Shown: positions 1 to 11,338, numbered from the stretch's first letter. The stretch is 64,000 nucleotides of DNA from Punica granatum (GCF_007655135.1 NC_045128.1:18942811-19006810), one strand, 5' to 3'. Made by a program: numbers and translations. The notes: generated by a model not told the origin, from the letters alone.

Positions 1-606
1 TCTAACATGATTTACTAGTAATGTCAGGATCACAAGTACTGCAAACAGCATGAACTACGACAGACTCTGATTCCTAGTTCCACGGGATACGTAGGCGCTC
101 TGTCTTAGAGCTCGAGTCTCGCAATACAAGACGCCGACTTTCGGCGAACTTCTTGCAGGTCAAAGCATGACCGCCCAAGCAGCAGAGCTGGCCTCCGACA
201 AAGCACAATCATTCCTCAGCAGCAAAGTTGGTTTCCGGCAGCCCAATAGGTAACCGCCTAGCGGCGAGCCCGGCTTTCGGCAGATCAAACACATCACTGC
301 CACAGAGGTAAGGCTTCAGTGAAATGACTTCGTCCCAGCATCAACGCTTGCCTCCGACAAATCAACGCCCCTTGGAAGATATCTCCCCAAGATCGATTCA
401 TCTCTATTTCATGTGACGGGTGACAATCTCAACCCAAGAGGAGAATCTTCAGAGCAGCACTCCAGGCACTCAGTTGCATTGCAATCATTTGGCAAGTAAC
501 GAAGCATGTTGCCACCACATCGATTGCAACACGGACGAACTCAGTGATGGAGGAAACACAATGATTCCTTCCACACCTCACACTACTCCTCAGCGTTTGC
601 ATTTAC
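1..606 (+). other. 3'UTR of element E, non-coding
   Basis: No convincing protein is encoded. Bases 1-420 contain short repeated motifs (gccgactttcggc-like, tggcctccgacaa-like). Bases 430-606 match the A 3'UTR just before its 56-bp repeats, including the phrase gattccttccacacctcac. It is the untranslated tail between integrase and the tandem repeats. Confidence 0.7.
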
Positions 607-1015
607 TTCGCGCACCTTTATTTCTGCAATGCACTTTAATTGGCGTGCACCCTCTCAGGATCGCAGTGCACATTTATTTCCGCAATGCACTTTCATTAGC
701 GTGCACCCTCTCAGGACTGCAGTGCACATTTATTTCCGCAATGCACTTTCATTAGCGTGCACCCTCTCAGGACTGCAGTGCACATTTATTTCCGCAATGC
801 ACTTTCATTAGCGTGCACCCTCTCAGGACTGCAGTGCACATTTATTTCCGCAACGCATTTTCATTAGCGTGCACCCTCTCAGGACCGCAGTGCACATTTA
901 TTTCCGCAATGCATTTTCATTAGCGTGCACCCTCTCAGGACCGCAGTGCACATTTATTTCCGCAATGCATTTTCATTAGCGTGCACCCTCTCAGGATTGC
1001 AGTGCACATCGCAAG
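607..1015 (+). repeat. 56-bp minisatellite, about 7 copies, in the E 3'UTR
   Basis: The unit runs from gcacatttatttccgcaatg to ctctcaggactgcagt and repeats every 56 bp, for example at 663 and 719. The same unit, with a few substitutions, forms about seven copies in element A at 47115-47462, so the repeat belongs to the family 3'UTR. It is followed by a roughly 97-bp direct duplication (1010-1175) that contains caagtccaccgggtaggcgc twice; A has only one copy of that. Confidence 0.9.
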
Positions 1016-1176
1016 TCCACCGGGTAGGCGCCTTTGAACCATGCAGTTCATTCGGTATGCGCCCCGTGCATATTGCAAACTCGCCGAGCAAGCGCTCGTG
1101 CATCTCGCAAGTCCACCGGGTAGGCGCCTTTGAACCATGCAGTTCATTCGGTATGCGCCCCGTGCATATTGCAAAC

Positions 1177-1915
1177 CCTTCGGGTCAGTCCCGACTACTT
1201 TTCCTGCATTGGGGTCAGTCCCCTTCGGGTCAGTCCCGATTACTTTTCCTGCATTGGGGTCAGTCCCCTTCGGGTCAGTCCCGACTACTTTTCCTGCATT
1301 GTGGTCAGTCCCCTTCGGGTCAGTCCCGACTACTTTTCCTGCATTGGGGTCAGTCCCCTTCGGGTCAGTCCCGACTACTTTTCCTGCATTGGGGTCAGTC
1401 CCCTTCGGGTCAGTCCCGACTACTTTTCCTGCATTGGGGTCAGTCCCCTTCGGGTCAGTCCCGATTACTTTTCCTGCATTGGGGTCAGTCCCCTTCGGGT
1501 CAGTCCCGACTACTTTTCCTGCATTGGGGTCAGTCCCCTTCGGGTCAGTCCCGACTACTTTTCCTGCATTGGGGTCAGTCCCCTTCGGGTCAGTCCCGAT
1601 TACTTTTCCTGCATTGGGTCAGTCCCCTTCGGGTCAGTCCCGATTACTTTTCCTGCATTGGGGTCAGTCCCCTTCGGGTCAGTCCCGACTACTTTTCCTG
1701 CATTGGGGTCAGTCCCCTTCGGGTCAGTCCCGATTACTTTTCCTGCATTGGGGTCAGTCCCCTTCGGGTCAGTCCCGATTACTTTTCGTGCATATTGCAA
1801 ACCCCTTCGGGTCAGTCCCGATTACTTTTCGTGCATATTGCAAACCCCTTCGGGTCAGTCCCGATTACTTTTCTTGCATTGGGGTCAGTCCCCGTCGGGT
1901 CAGTCCCGACTTTAA
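1177..1915 (+). repeat. 45-bp minisatellite, about 17 copies, in the E 3'UTR
   Basis: The unit begins cccttcgggtcagtcccga and ends ttggggtcagtc, with period 45 bp. Most copies differ by one or two bases (gac/gat); one is 44 bp, and the last copies carry gtgcatattgcaaac in place of the usual tail. A contains only about two related copies (47567-47660) between the same flanks. Because 45 is a multiple of three, the array stays open in several frames (368 and 282 codons); I do not regard these as genes. Confidence 0.93.
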
Positions 1916-2111
1916 TTGCCTGTTTCAGCTTTGTTCCGAACTCTACATGTTATTGTGCACATCTCACCATATTCCCTTTTATTAGGTACAACATCCTCCA
2001 TATCCAAAGCAAAAAGGAGAGGGCCATATAGGAAATTCCACCTTGATCATTGCTATCAAACTGGGGTGCTTTTGAAATCTTTGATTGCATCCTCTACTCG
2101 AGCAAGCAGTC

Positions 2112-2125
2112 AAAGAGGGGCAAGC
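2112..2125 (+). other. Polypurine tract of element E
   Basis: A purine-rich 14-mer (aaagaggggcaagc) lies immediately before the LTR terminus TGTCAGC. Nearly the same 14-mer precedes the 3' LTR of A (47851-47864) and, on the minus strand, LTR1 (30369-30382). This is where plus-strand DNA synthesis is expected to start. Confidence 0.8.
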
Positions 2126-4149
2126 TGTCAGCACCCCATTTTGGCTCACCATTCCAAACAACGATATTAGCAATGATCCAAGCCACGACTTGAGCAGAAC
2201 ACAGAAAACGGCTCGGCAGAGCGAGAAATCACTATTCATCCTCAAGTTGGCAAAATTGAGCAAATGGCCCATGGACATGACAGAAGGACTCTACGGGTCA
2301 CCAAAAGGCAACAGAGCGACCAGAGAGCTCAACAATGTCCAAAACCGGCATTTTCAGTGTACTACACGGACGGTACTATTTTCCGATAGTTCGCTTGGTC
2401 GTCGGAAGATAGTAAATATTGGACTCCAAAAATCCACATCAGTGCCAAAAAGATGGAAAATGTCTTCAAAGGTATTTTGCAAATCATCTGCTCTATACAG
2501 AACAATTTTCTGTATATAGACAACTTTTCAGTGGAAGTCCAAAAATGTCGGTTTCCCAGAGGAAAGTTAATGCCAAATATCAGACGCGGCCATGCCCCAT
2601 CAGCACACTGAACATGAATAATGCTTCAGATTGTCTCTTGGAAGTCACACAGACACTTCAAATGACTTCCGAACGGCAAAACAAGCATATCCCTCTTCAG
2701 AAGAGCATAGTCGGAGAATGGTCTGATGGAATTACGGCAAACGAAGTTCATACCGCATTGCCCAGAAAACTCTACCAGACATTCACAATTGGGCAAAACA
2801 GACAGCAAAACCCTTCGCGGTTTCCCGAGTAACCTCCGAAGAGCGGAAATGACCATTTTCAGTGGAAATCCATATCCGGATGTCCTCTTTGGGGAAACTA
2901 GACGCCGAATGCTTACGTTACACAATGCTAGCCTCCTCAAGGCTCAATGTGGAATCGTCGGAATAAATCACACAACTCATCTAGACCTCCCGAACAGCGC
3001 TTTAAAGGTCTCAGATACACTTTTCAAGTCCTTAGAGATCCAGTCTTGACAAACGGAGATCACATTGATTTCCGGAACGCCCAAGCAACTCAGACAGCAA
3101 TCTGAGAAATCCAACTTCGGACTCCTAGGACGTCTACGGCTTCACATTTGCATTACCGGCTTAAGGGTCAATTGTTCACGTTGTCTGACAATTCATGTCA
3201 AAATGACCAACGTGGGATGCAGATACAAGATATGCTGTTAGAAGCGGTTAACTTCGCTCTGGTCACCCGGAACGGGCAAAAACGGCTTCCGAGCCTCGTA
3301 CGCACCCGAAGCATTCTTCCACAAAAATTGACAATCTTGGGCTTATCGGGATCGTTTTCTCGCACACATTGTCGATACAACGTTCTTTCAAGTCACGGAA
3401 CTCGAACACGTAACCGATCGACATCCGAGCATTCCCGATTCACCTCCAATCCCGTGTGGGACCCACGGGACCTTCTTCCCCTTGCCAAAGACAAGAAGAA
3501 CCACCCCTCTCTTGTCATCTTCTTCTTCAAGCCAAGAAGACAACTTGCCTTTGTCTTCCTTTTGCAAAATATCTAAGTGTTTCAATTCAACACTCCAACT
3601 TCCCATCCAAGCCATCAATGCTCTTATCTCTTCTCCATTAATGCAATGGATGAGGATTGAGCTTGATATTTCCTTAAGAAATTCGGATTCCACTAATCCA
3701 TGGCCCTAATTGCACTTTTCTTCACTAATCTTGCATTTAAGCTTTTCTATATATTGTCCAAATGTCATTAACTTGAGGAGGGACCTTCAAGCACTCTCTC
3801 TCTAGCATTTCTCACTAAAACAAATGCTCTCAACCTCCCAAGAACTTCAGCAAAATCGCAGCAAGCAAGAACCACCCAAAAACCAAGCAAAACACTCAAG
3901 ACTTAAGTCGGAATCCATCTCGACTTAAATCCAAACTTCACCAAACTTCATATCCTACATGTTTTCGACCCCCTCTATCTATTTCCGAGCTTAGATTTCA
4001 AGTTTGAAACCTCTAAGTTAGAGAATCAGCTCAGTACAGAATCGAGCACAGTTTTGGCCCAGCCGGGTCAAAACTTCCAGCCCTGTTTTCTCACCTTTTC
4101 GAGTCGGTCTGAACTTTCAAAACCCATCAAACACCTCCGGGGGTTCGTT

Positions 4150-4705
4150 AGGAGTCGGGAGCCACCGACCTTGCTCAAATATTCCATCGGAATCCACCGT
4201 TATGAATTCCGACCCGAAAACTGCTCAGTTGGGCCGGCGTTTCTGACTGTCTGTTCGGTTTTCTTGCAGATCGGGTCGATCCAGGACTCTTTTCGGAAAA
4301 CGACCACCACAGCCACCTCCGGAGGTGAGTTAGCAGTCGGGAGCCGTTGGCCTTGCTCAAAAATTCCATCGGGAGCCTCCGTGGCGACGTCCGACCCGAC
4401 TTGTGCCAGTCGGGTCCGAAATTCCAGACGTGCTCTGTTTTGGGTGATTTTTGCAGGACTGTACGGGTCGACCCGACAACTCTGGGAACAAACGACCACC
4501 ACGGTCACCTAGAGGGGTCCCTTGGCTACCCAAGGCCGCCGACCTTGCCTCAAAATTCCATCGGGAACCTCCGTGGCGACGTCCGACCCGACTTGCGCCA
4601 GTCGGGTCTGTCCAGTATTCCATCCGGGTCTGTTGGGTGCCATTCGGGTCTGTTCAACGGAAAACAGCCCAAACCCGACCCATCAACGGTCCAACCCGAC
4701 TCTTG
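4150..4705 (+). repeat. About 184-bp tandem repeat, 3 diverged copies, inside the E LTR
   Basis: The phrase ccgaccttgctcaaa followed by attccatcggraaccaccgt recurs at about 4168, 4350 and 4540, each followed by a gacccgact..cagtcgggt-like segment. The A LTR has a different tandem repeat (GTCACCAGC-rich) in the corresponding region, so this part of the LTR turns over by local duplication. Confidence 0.75.
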
Positions 4706-7154
4706 AAGGTCCCATCCCGCATCTCGGGACTAGGTATGGCCATTCCCGACTTAGAGGAGCTAGGACTTTTACATTCTCGTTGCGTTTATGGAGTTATAAG
4801 GGGTTTTATGTGTTTTATTTTCAAGTTTTAATCTTTATGCATTTTCCATGTTATATCATGCATATTTATCCTTGATTTATATGCTAGCATGTCGAGAAAC
4901 ACTTGGATCGTAGTCGAGAAGAACATCCCGACCCGGGAAAGGCAAAGAGCTCACGGGTTTCCCTCCAAGGGAGGTGACCGAATGCTCTCTTGCTCCTTTC
5001 GGGCAAGGAACGATCTTCTTGACCCGATCCAAGCTTGATTCCCGAGTTTCATCGTATTTTCTCACGCGCATGAAGTCGGTATTGTTTTATCGATTCCTTA
5101 AATAACTTGTTTGTGCATGTTTCCATGTTCGAATGCGTTATTCAAATCATGGCAATACCGACTTTCGTTTAATCGTGTCATTTATCATGTTTGTCATTTA
5201 AGCATGCGAGAAATGATTCGAAACGAGACGGGGAAACCTCGTGGAACCCCATTCGGGCCATGGGACCTCTCGGCTATCTCCTAGGAGAAATAACCGAGAG
5301 CCTCTTAGACTCGTACGGGTTGCATGAGGCTTCCTCTTCCCGTTTTGAGTCCGTTCTCGGCTTTCGTGTAATTTGCAATTTACATTATTGTCGCAATCTC
5401 ACATGAAATGTCTTTCCAAACCAAACTTTGCATGGATTCGTAATTCGGAGACCCTTTCGGGCCTATTAGGACCAAAAGGTGTTCCGGCCATTGTTGGCCG
5501 AATCATCCTCGGTCTTTCTTGACCTGTCTTGGTTGCCGAATCACGAATCATTTCCACAATTAATGCATTCGGCACAACCCTTAAGCATTAATTTCACGAA
5601 CGGGTTAATCGGGACGCTCACATGATTAAACCCACTTCACACTGATAAAGTTTACACGAATTGGCCATTAACTGATAACTCGCGTCGACGAGTTGTCAAA
5701 TGACGTTGGTGCCCTTTTCAAAATTATCAATTTCAAAACCCGAAACACGCGGTCCGATGTAGCATGGACGTCTGAAAAGGGCTTCTGTGTCTCAACTTGA
5801 GTTTTTACCTGATTCCAGGTAACTCAGGTCAAGATACAGAAGATCTTTCTAGATCACTTCCGGGCAGATCGACTGGTTCTTTGGCTTTTTCGGGGTTCTT
5901 GCACAACCCTGGACGATCCAGGGATTTGGTTGACACCGGCTACAGGCCGAGGTGGCCCGCACTGCGATGTTTCCCCCTTTTCTGAAAACAATTTTCAAAT
6001 AAAGGGCAAAATCGTCTTTTCACAATTCAACGACACCCTTAGGGTTAGCATGACAGAAACACTACAGTACGGGATAAGAATGGGCTACCTGTTCAGGTGC
6101 AGGTTCATCTGCATAGCCTTTTCTTATCTAACTGATGAGTTTCTATTATCCTAACATAGACTCGGGTAACTAGAACGGTTATCTCTGTCAGAAAACATGC
6201 GAAATGCTGATTAACTTTTCACTCGACCTAACCAAACACTAGATAATGGTTAGGAGGAATTCTAGATTCCAAATCTAGAGTCAAAACACGAGTTTGGTTA
6301 ATTCAGTGGTAATTCAGTGTCACAATACAGAACAACTGTAAAAGAAATCCACACACTTGAGATTTGACTCTTTTTGTCAAGTTCTCAAAACAAAGCCGAA
6401 TGCTAAAACGTTGGCACATGTTTGATTGTTTAACATATGGCATTTGCTTGCAAAAACACCCCTGGGTTAATAATCTGTTAATTCACGTAAACACGACAAT
6501 AACAAACACTTTGTCTGTTATTAACATGTTGCGTGTTATCTTTCCGCACCTGTTTGCCATGCGGGTCGAGCCTGATCCCTAGGCCGAATAATATTAGGGT
6601 TCAACGCCCTAATTATCGAGCACAGGGTCCAACACCCTAATCAACACTCACAGGGTCCAACGCCCTATTCAGTGAGAGCGTTCATTGAATTTCAGTTCTT
6701 CGGTCTTTTCCCTAAACTCACGGTGAGTTAGAGTGGAATAATAACCGAACGCAAAACGACTGGAATTCGACCCTTTTTGTAATTTGTATTTATTGTTTTG
6801 AGAGCATTGTAAGGATTCTATTTGGTGCATTTATTCTGTAAGAATTCCAGTCGGTGAGCGAACGGTCCGAGAGTCGAATTAATCGAATCGGTCTAATGCT
6901 CGCCCAGACACAAGTAAATCCAAGATCTCGCGGTTCTGGTTCACGCAGGGATTCAACCTCCATGGTTCGATGAACTGTAACGCAAGATTGTGAACCAATT
7001 CCCTGACATATAGATTTACTTCTCTCCCGGCTTCTCAACCGACATCGTTTGGTTCATCGAATCTCCGGTGTCAAAACGTGTGAGCCGAGTGCAGCTTAAT
7101 TCACGCGGTAAATAATAAAACATGCAAGCCTAGCAAACCAGAGTACCGAAAGGG

Positions 7155-7177
7155 CGTGCGGGATATAGGCCCGCACG
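7155..7177 (+). promoter_or_regulatory. Conserved LTR stem-loop, element E
   Basis: Perfect 8-bp arms cgtgcggg / cccgcacg flank a 7-base loop (atatagg). The same hairpin occurs at the corresponding place in every LTR that covers it: 35432-35454, 52552-52574, and on the minus strand 11583-11605, 24616-24638 and 63590-63612. It is probably a structured element of the RNA leader; the function is inferred. Confidence 0.65.
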
Positions 7178-7282
7178 TAACATGAACCCCCGAACACGGA
7201 CTTTCCGGTTCCGCACAGACCAATGCCTTAACAACAAACTAGGTGTTCCATACTCCTAGACCCAGGGTAACTTATCCGCCCT

Positions 7283-7318
7283 CGACCTTCGGGTCGTAAA
7301 ATGATAAGTGGCGACTCC
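7283..7318 (+). promoter_or_regulatory. Conserved CGACC-TTCG-GGTCG hairpin plus PBS-like decamer
   Basis: Bases 7283-7296 form a 5-bp stem closed by a TTCG loop, an exceptionally stable tetraloop type in RNA. Thirteen bases later, 7309-7318 reads TGGCGACTCC, identical to the first ten bases of the family primer binding site although this lies inside the LTR, about 120 bp before its end. Both features recur in the other LTRs. Confidence 0.6.
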
Positions 7319-7435
7319 TTCTCTCACGCGTGTCCGACGCGCGTCCCCACGGGAAGGTGGACGTTCCGACCAAGCCGCGCGATCCAAAAGCGCGCAATGC
7401 GGGCCCCGACGAGAGTCCACATTCGGGTCCGTACA

Positions 7436-8640
7436 TTGTGCCCCTTGTACTTATTTGAAACTCCTCGACTTTGCATCATCGAGGCTGCTTTTGTTTGCTT
7501 CGCCCCATGGAGACTTAATGTACTTTGTTGTCCTAGCCCAATTTTGTGAGGGCTGGTTTTCTCAGAAGTTTGATGCTTGTGCACTCAAAAGCCGAACTTC
7601 GCGTCTTTTGTCCTTGCAAACTTTACAAGTCCTTTCCCCTATTGTCTAAAACGAAAACAAAATTGCCCCAGGAGCTTGGGTGACCAAGGTTGCCTCCGCG
7701 TGAATGTTGGACGGGGATGCCCCGGTCTTTGTGATTTGTGTCGGGCGTCTTGTACAACCATCGTCCCCGATCGTGCTTGTGGTTCCAGCATCAGTTGTAC
7801 GCCGGAAAGGTGTGCTCTCGAAGCCGATAGGCATGTTTGTTTGTCGATTGAGACGGTTTCGCTGAAGGCATGCAGCTCGTTCGGATGCTTCCGTCGTCGG
7901 CTTCATAGGGGGTACCTCCTTGTCGGGCCTTTCCCTACTAAAGTATAGGAAGAAAGACCCGATAGGAGTTCTCGGGGAGGTGTGAACCCGCGCATCGCTC
8001 TTCGCCCGCGACTGGCGTGTCCCTGTGAAGGATGACAAAGAGGATGATGCATTAGGCGATTATGCGGTGGAATGTGTGGTGAGAAATGTAAGGTGGACCC
8101 ATGGGAGGTTCCCTCATCCAGCGCGCGACCCGTGGGTGCCGCGCGTGGGGGACACTCAATTCCGGGAGTCTAATCATCACCACCCTGGGGTGGTCAGACT
8201 GTGATCGTGAGCCGTATAGGCGTACTTTCCCCAATTGCTGGTTGGCATGCACAGCCGTCCTAGGGAAGGCTCGAGAAGCCGGATCCCAGGAGGACAGACG
8301 AATCGAACAATTCCGACAAAACCAATAGGGCGTCCTGAGAACTGTCCTAATGCCCCTTTCTTGTCCGGAGTCCGCTTGGGAATGTATTAAGATAAATGTA
8401 AAAAGAGAGTTTAGGGAAAAGTGCATGTTGCCCTAGTGGCTGGTTGATGGCCACAGTGGAGGGTGGGCAGGGATCATTCTCCGGTCGGAGATGTGACCGT
8501 GCTAGTGACTCTCGCGGCGGGTGGGCAGGGCCATGCTCTATTCGTCAGAGCCGTTGCTTGTGATCTTTTGCGGTTGAAGGATTAGACTTGCTCCTCGGAG
8601 TATCGCTTGGATGAATTTGAATCCAAGTCGATTTTTGACT
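7436..8640. other. Unassigned 1.2 kb between the E LTR and the GC-rich array
   Basis: I recognise no gene, RNA or transposon motif. Two copies of a roughly 65-bp segment containing gggtgggcaggg lie at about 8460-8580. Open frames on both strands are short and low in complexity. It could be C's internal DNA or the older sequence that E inserted into. Confidence 0.4.
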
Positions 8641-8644
8641 TTAG

Positions 8645-9645
8645 ATGAGCCTGAAAGCAGTAGATGCGAGGTGTCAAAACCTGAAAGCAGTAAATACTAG
8701 GCCGGGGCCCGAAAGCAGTAAATGTAGGACCAAGGCCCGAAAGCAGTAAATGCAAGATCGAGGCCCGATGCGGGGCCGAAGCCCAAAAATGGGGCCGGAG
8801 CCCGCTGCAGGGCCGAAACCCAAAAGTAAATGCAGGGCCAGAGGCCGATGTATGGTCGAAGCCTAATGCAGTAAATGCGGGGTCAAAGCCCGATGCAGGG
8901 TCGGAGCCCGATGCAGTAAATGCAGGGCCGGAGCCCGATGCAGGGTCGGAGCCCGATGCGGGGCCGAAGCCCAATGCAATAAATGCGAGGCCGGAGCCCG
9001 ATGTAGGGCTGGAGCCCGATGCGGGGCTGAAGCCCAATGCAGTAAATGCAAGGCCGGAGCCCGATGCGGGGCCGAAGCCCGATGCAGTAAATGCGGGGCC
9101 GGAGCCCGATGCAGGGCCGGAGCCCGATGCGGGGTCGAGGCCCGATGCAATAAATGCGGGGCCGGAGCCCGATGCAGGGCCGGAGCCCGATGCGAGGCCG
9201 AGGCCCGATGCCGTAAATGCGGGGCCGGAGCCCGATGCGGGGCCGAAGCCCGATGCAATAAATGCGGGGCCGGAGCCCGATGCGGGGTCGAAGCCCGATG
9301 CAATAAATTCGGAGCCGGAGCCCGATGCGGGGCCGGAGCCCGATGCGGGGCCGAAGCCCGATGCAATAAATGCGGGGCCGGAGCCCGATGCGGGGCCGAG
9401 GCCCGATGCAGTAAATGCGAGGCCGGAGCCCGATGCAGGGCGGGAGCCCGATGCGGGGCCGAAGCCCGATGCAATAAATGCGGGGCCGGAGCCCGATTCA
9501 GGGCCGGAGCCCGATGAGGGGCCGAAGCCCGATGCAATAAATGCGGGGCCGGAGCCCGATGCGGGGCCGAAGCCTGATGCAATAAATGCGGGGCCGGAGC
9601 CCGATGCGGGGCCGAAGCCCGATGCAGTAAATGCGGGGTTGATAG
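8645..9645 (-). repeat. GC-rich 45-bp minisatellite of element C
   Basis: The regular unit combines gccggagcccgatgcggg, gccgaagcccgatgcaataa and atgcggg, period 45 bp, and is itself built from 18-bp subunits (gccggagcccgatgcggg). The part before 8860 is degenerate and contains gaaagcagtaaatg. As 45 is divisible by three, the minus strand reads as open frames of 362 and 280 codons rich in Ala, Ser, Gly and Pro. Composition, multi-frame openness and absence of any domain argue against a protein. Confidence 0.88.
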
Positions 9646-11318
9646 GAAAGTGCAAGAAATGCGAAAGCAAAGGTCAATGCTGAGGAATAGCGTGAGGCGC
9701 TGCAATGCGGTGACGCTGATTTGCTTGCGGTCTTGCTTTGTGGAGCAGGGATGAGGACTTAGTGTTGAAATCCCAAGGAGCTGGATGGATGTAAGACGTT
9801 TGTTGTCTCAATTGTGGTCGATCAGTATTCATGCTGTCTTCTTGTGGAGAATTTTCTACAATGGGAAAGAAAACAATGAAGGAGCAAACTATATTCGCGA
9901 TTTCAGCGTAAGGGCTTAGGGGATTGAACTAGCCTGGTAGGCGTCGTGCGAGCGCGCTGAGGGACATGCACAAGGTGTGTCGAGGATGCGTGCATGGGCA
10001 AGGTAGGGGTGTGCTCGCACGACGCGGAAAGGGCACACTGTTGTGCTGGTGGAAGCACTTGTAGCATCGAGGGACGTGTGCTCAACCATGCAATGACGTA
10101 ATCGATTGCGCGGGATTAATGGGGAGTTAGTGTTGCTTAGATGGTTGGCCCTTGAGCTACTGATCGTCTCGCCGTGGAGGAAGGGTGAGGACCACGAGAG
10201 ATCCACCTGCAAAGGCGGTCACAACTTTGTCTACCGTGTGGTAGTGTTAATTCTCGTGTAAAATAGTAAATAAATAGGATGCGTGCAATGCGTGAGTTTT
10301 CAAAAGCTAATGTTGTCGTTCACATTGACTCGAAAGGTTCAAAGTACAATGCAAATTTTGTAAAATAGAGCCTTAAGCTGATTTGCCACCACACTCGGGG
10401 TTTGAGCGAGCGCTGCCTTGGAAAGCACCGGGTCTAGGCGAGGGCCTTGCGGAGATATCTATCCTAGAGTGCATGTGTGGGTCTTCATGAGGCCCTTTCC
10501 TAGACCTCTCCAGGGCAGCGTTCGCTCAAGCGAGCTCCTGACCGCATCTCTGCATCTTGGCACGAGTTTGGGAGAACTCCCTCTGAGGTGGTTGGCCGGC
10601 GAGTTCTTCGTTTCTCAGCGACCTCTCGGTGATCGAACCTAGTGTTGATGAGGTCGATCATGCTGTCCCAGAGTATACGCCATCTGCATTTCGTGGCGGG
10701 TCGGTGAGGTTCTTGTGTTCTGGTGGACTCTGCCGAGGCGCGGGCAGGAGGCCGAGCAAGGCGTCCCTTACCAAGACGACAGGAAAATCCGCCTAGGACT
10801 CGTCAACATGAATGACGTCCTATTTTTTGAAAATTGCATGATGCATGTGTGCGAAGAGAGTAAATGCCCACGGCTTAATAGAAATTACATGTACATCGCT
10901 CTTGAAATGGAAAAGACTCAAGTGGCACGCAGGCCGACTCGATGGACTGTTGTCGGCGTCCGGTTGAAGGCTTGCATGGAGGCATAGCACGATGCATGGT
11001 TCGGTGCTACAAGGACCGTGCTATCTATGGATGGGGGCTCCCGACTCAAGGGTGTGAATTCCTTGAAATCGAGCGAGGATCTTTGGGGGCCGGTTCGGTG
11101 GCATAGCCGACTCGATCCGTTCCCTTACTCGGAACCTCTGACTAACCTAGCTTCCTATTTTGGCGCCCGTGGGATTTCGGACAAGGCACCTAAAGCTAGC
11201 ATGATATGCAATGCATGCGTGAAATAAATGTGCGTAAGTAGATAAGCCGTAAACGACGGAAAGCAGTAAATAAACAAGCAAGCAAGCAAACGGGATTGAG
11301 CCCGAACCCTCTAGATGT
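9646..11318 (-). other. Leader and spacer-like DNA of element C
   Basis: Bases 10990-11318 match the D leader closely, including the phrases for aaagatcctcgctcgattt and the segment before the primer binding site. Bases 10250-10390 look like the D spacer between ORF1 and gag. The DNA in between (10390-10990) and 9650-10250 is not recognisable, and the 74-codon and 90-codon frames there have no support. Confidence 0.5.
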
Positions 11319-11335
11319 CCCCAATGGAGTCACCA
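11319..11335 (-). other. Primer binding site of element C, degenerate
   Basis: On the minus strand this reads TGGTGACTCCATTGGGG, two transitions away from the intact PBS of A and D (TGGCGACTCCACTGGGG), which is complementary to the 3' end of plant tRNA-Arg. It lies three bases beyond the LTR terminus, as in A and D. Confidence 0.8.
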
Positions 11336-11338
11336 AGC

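Larger units (their letters stand above)
1..7435 (+). mobile_element. Element E: 3' part of an Ogre-like retrotransposon
   Basis: This is the right-hand end of a plus-strand Ogre/Tat-type element whose coding body lies left of the window. It consists of 3'UTR (1-2111), a polypurine tract and a complete 3' LTR (2126-7435). The assignment comes from colinearity with full-length element A: bases 430-610 resemble A near 46810-46980, both carry the same 56-bp and 45-bp tandem repeats, and both share the sequence leading into the polypurine tract. After the terminal CA the next five bases are ttgtg, the candidate target-site duplication, but its partner is outside the window. No coding frame is credible here. 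Confidence 0.85.
2126..7435 (+). mobile_element. 3' LTR of element E (5.3 kb)
   Basis: The LTR begins TGTCAGCACCCC and ends CGGGTCCGTACA, giving TG...CA ends. It is colinear with the A LTRs near the start (2126-3060) and over the last 1.8 kb (about 5640-7435). The middle is diverged and carries its own repeats. A TATA-like string (tctatatattg, 3746-3756) could be the promoter core, by position and composition only. The last 300 bp hold the conserved hairpins listed separately. No gene is present; short open frames are incidental. Confidence 0.88.
7436..11338 (-). mobile_element. Internal region of element C, non-autonomous Ogre-like element
   Basis: Reading leftward from the LTR at 11339, the sequence opens with a primer binding site and about 330 bp of leader that matches the D leader (24150-24000 backwards) and the A leader (35880-36030). 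Bases 10250-10390 resemble the ORF1-gag spacer of D (21990-22190). No gag, protease, RT or integrase similarity is visible in any frame; the longest open frames (130 codons or fewer) look random. The region ends at the E LTR, so C's own 3' end is not in the window. I read it as a non-autonomous derivative that keeps the leader and replaced the coding region. Confidence 0.6.

Noticed and set aside
1177..1915. Host-derived centromeric satellite
   Set aside because: The array lies between a retroelement 3'UTR and its polypurine tract, and the same locus exists in element A, so it belongs to the element.
925..2031. Frames of 368, 282 and 261 codons in the E minisatellites
   Set aside because: Three overlapping frames translate the same 45-bp repeat; periodicity explains the openness.
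7646..8038. 130-codon minus-strand frame in C
   Set aside because: No recognisable motif, low-quality composition and competing frames on the other strand; I could not support it as a gene.
8582..9705. Minus-strand frames of 362 and 280 codons in the C array
   Set aside because: Low-complexity Ala/Ser/Gly/Pro or His/Arg/Ala/Pro repeats from a GC-rich 45-bp unit; two frames are equally open and no start context or domain supports them.
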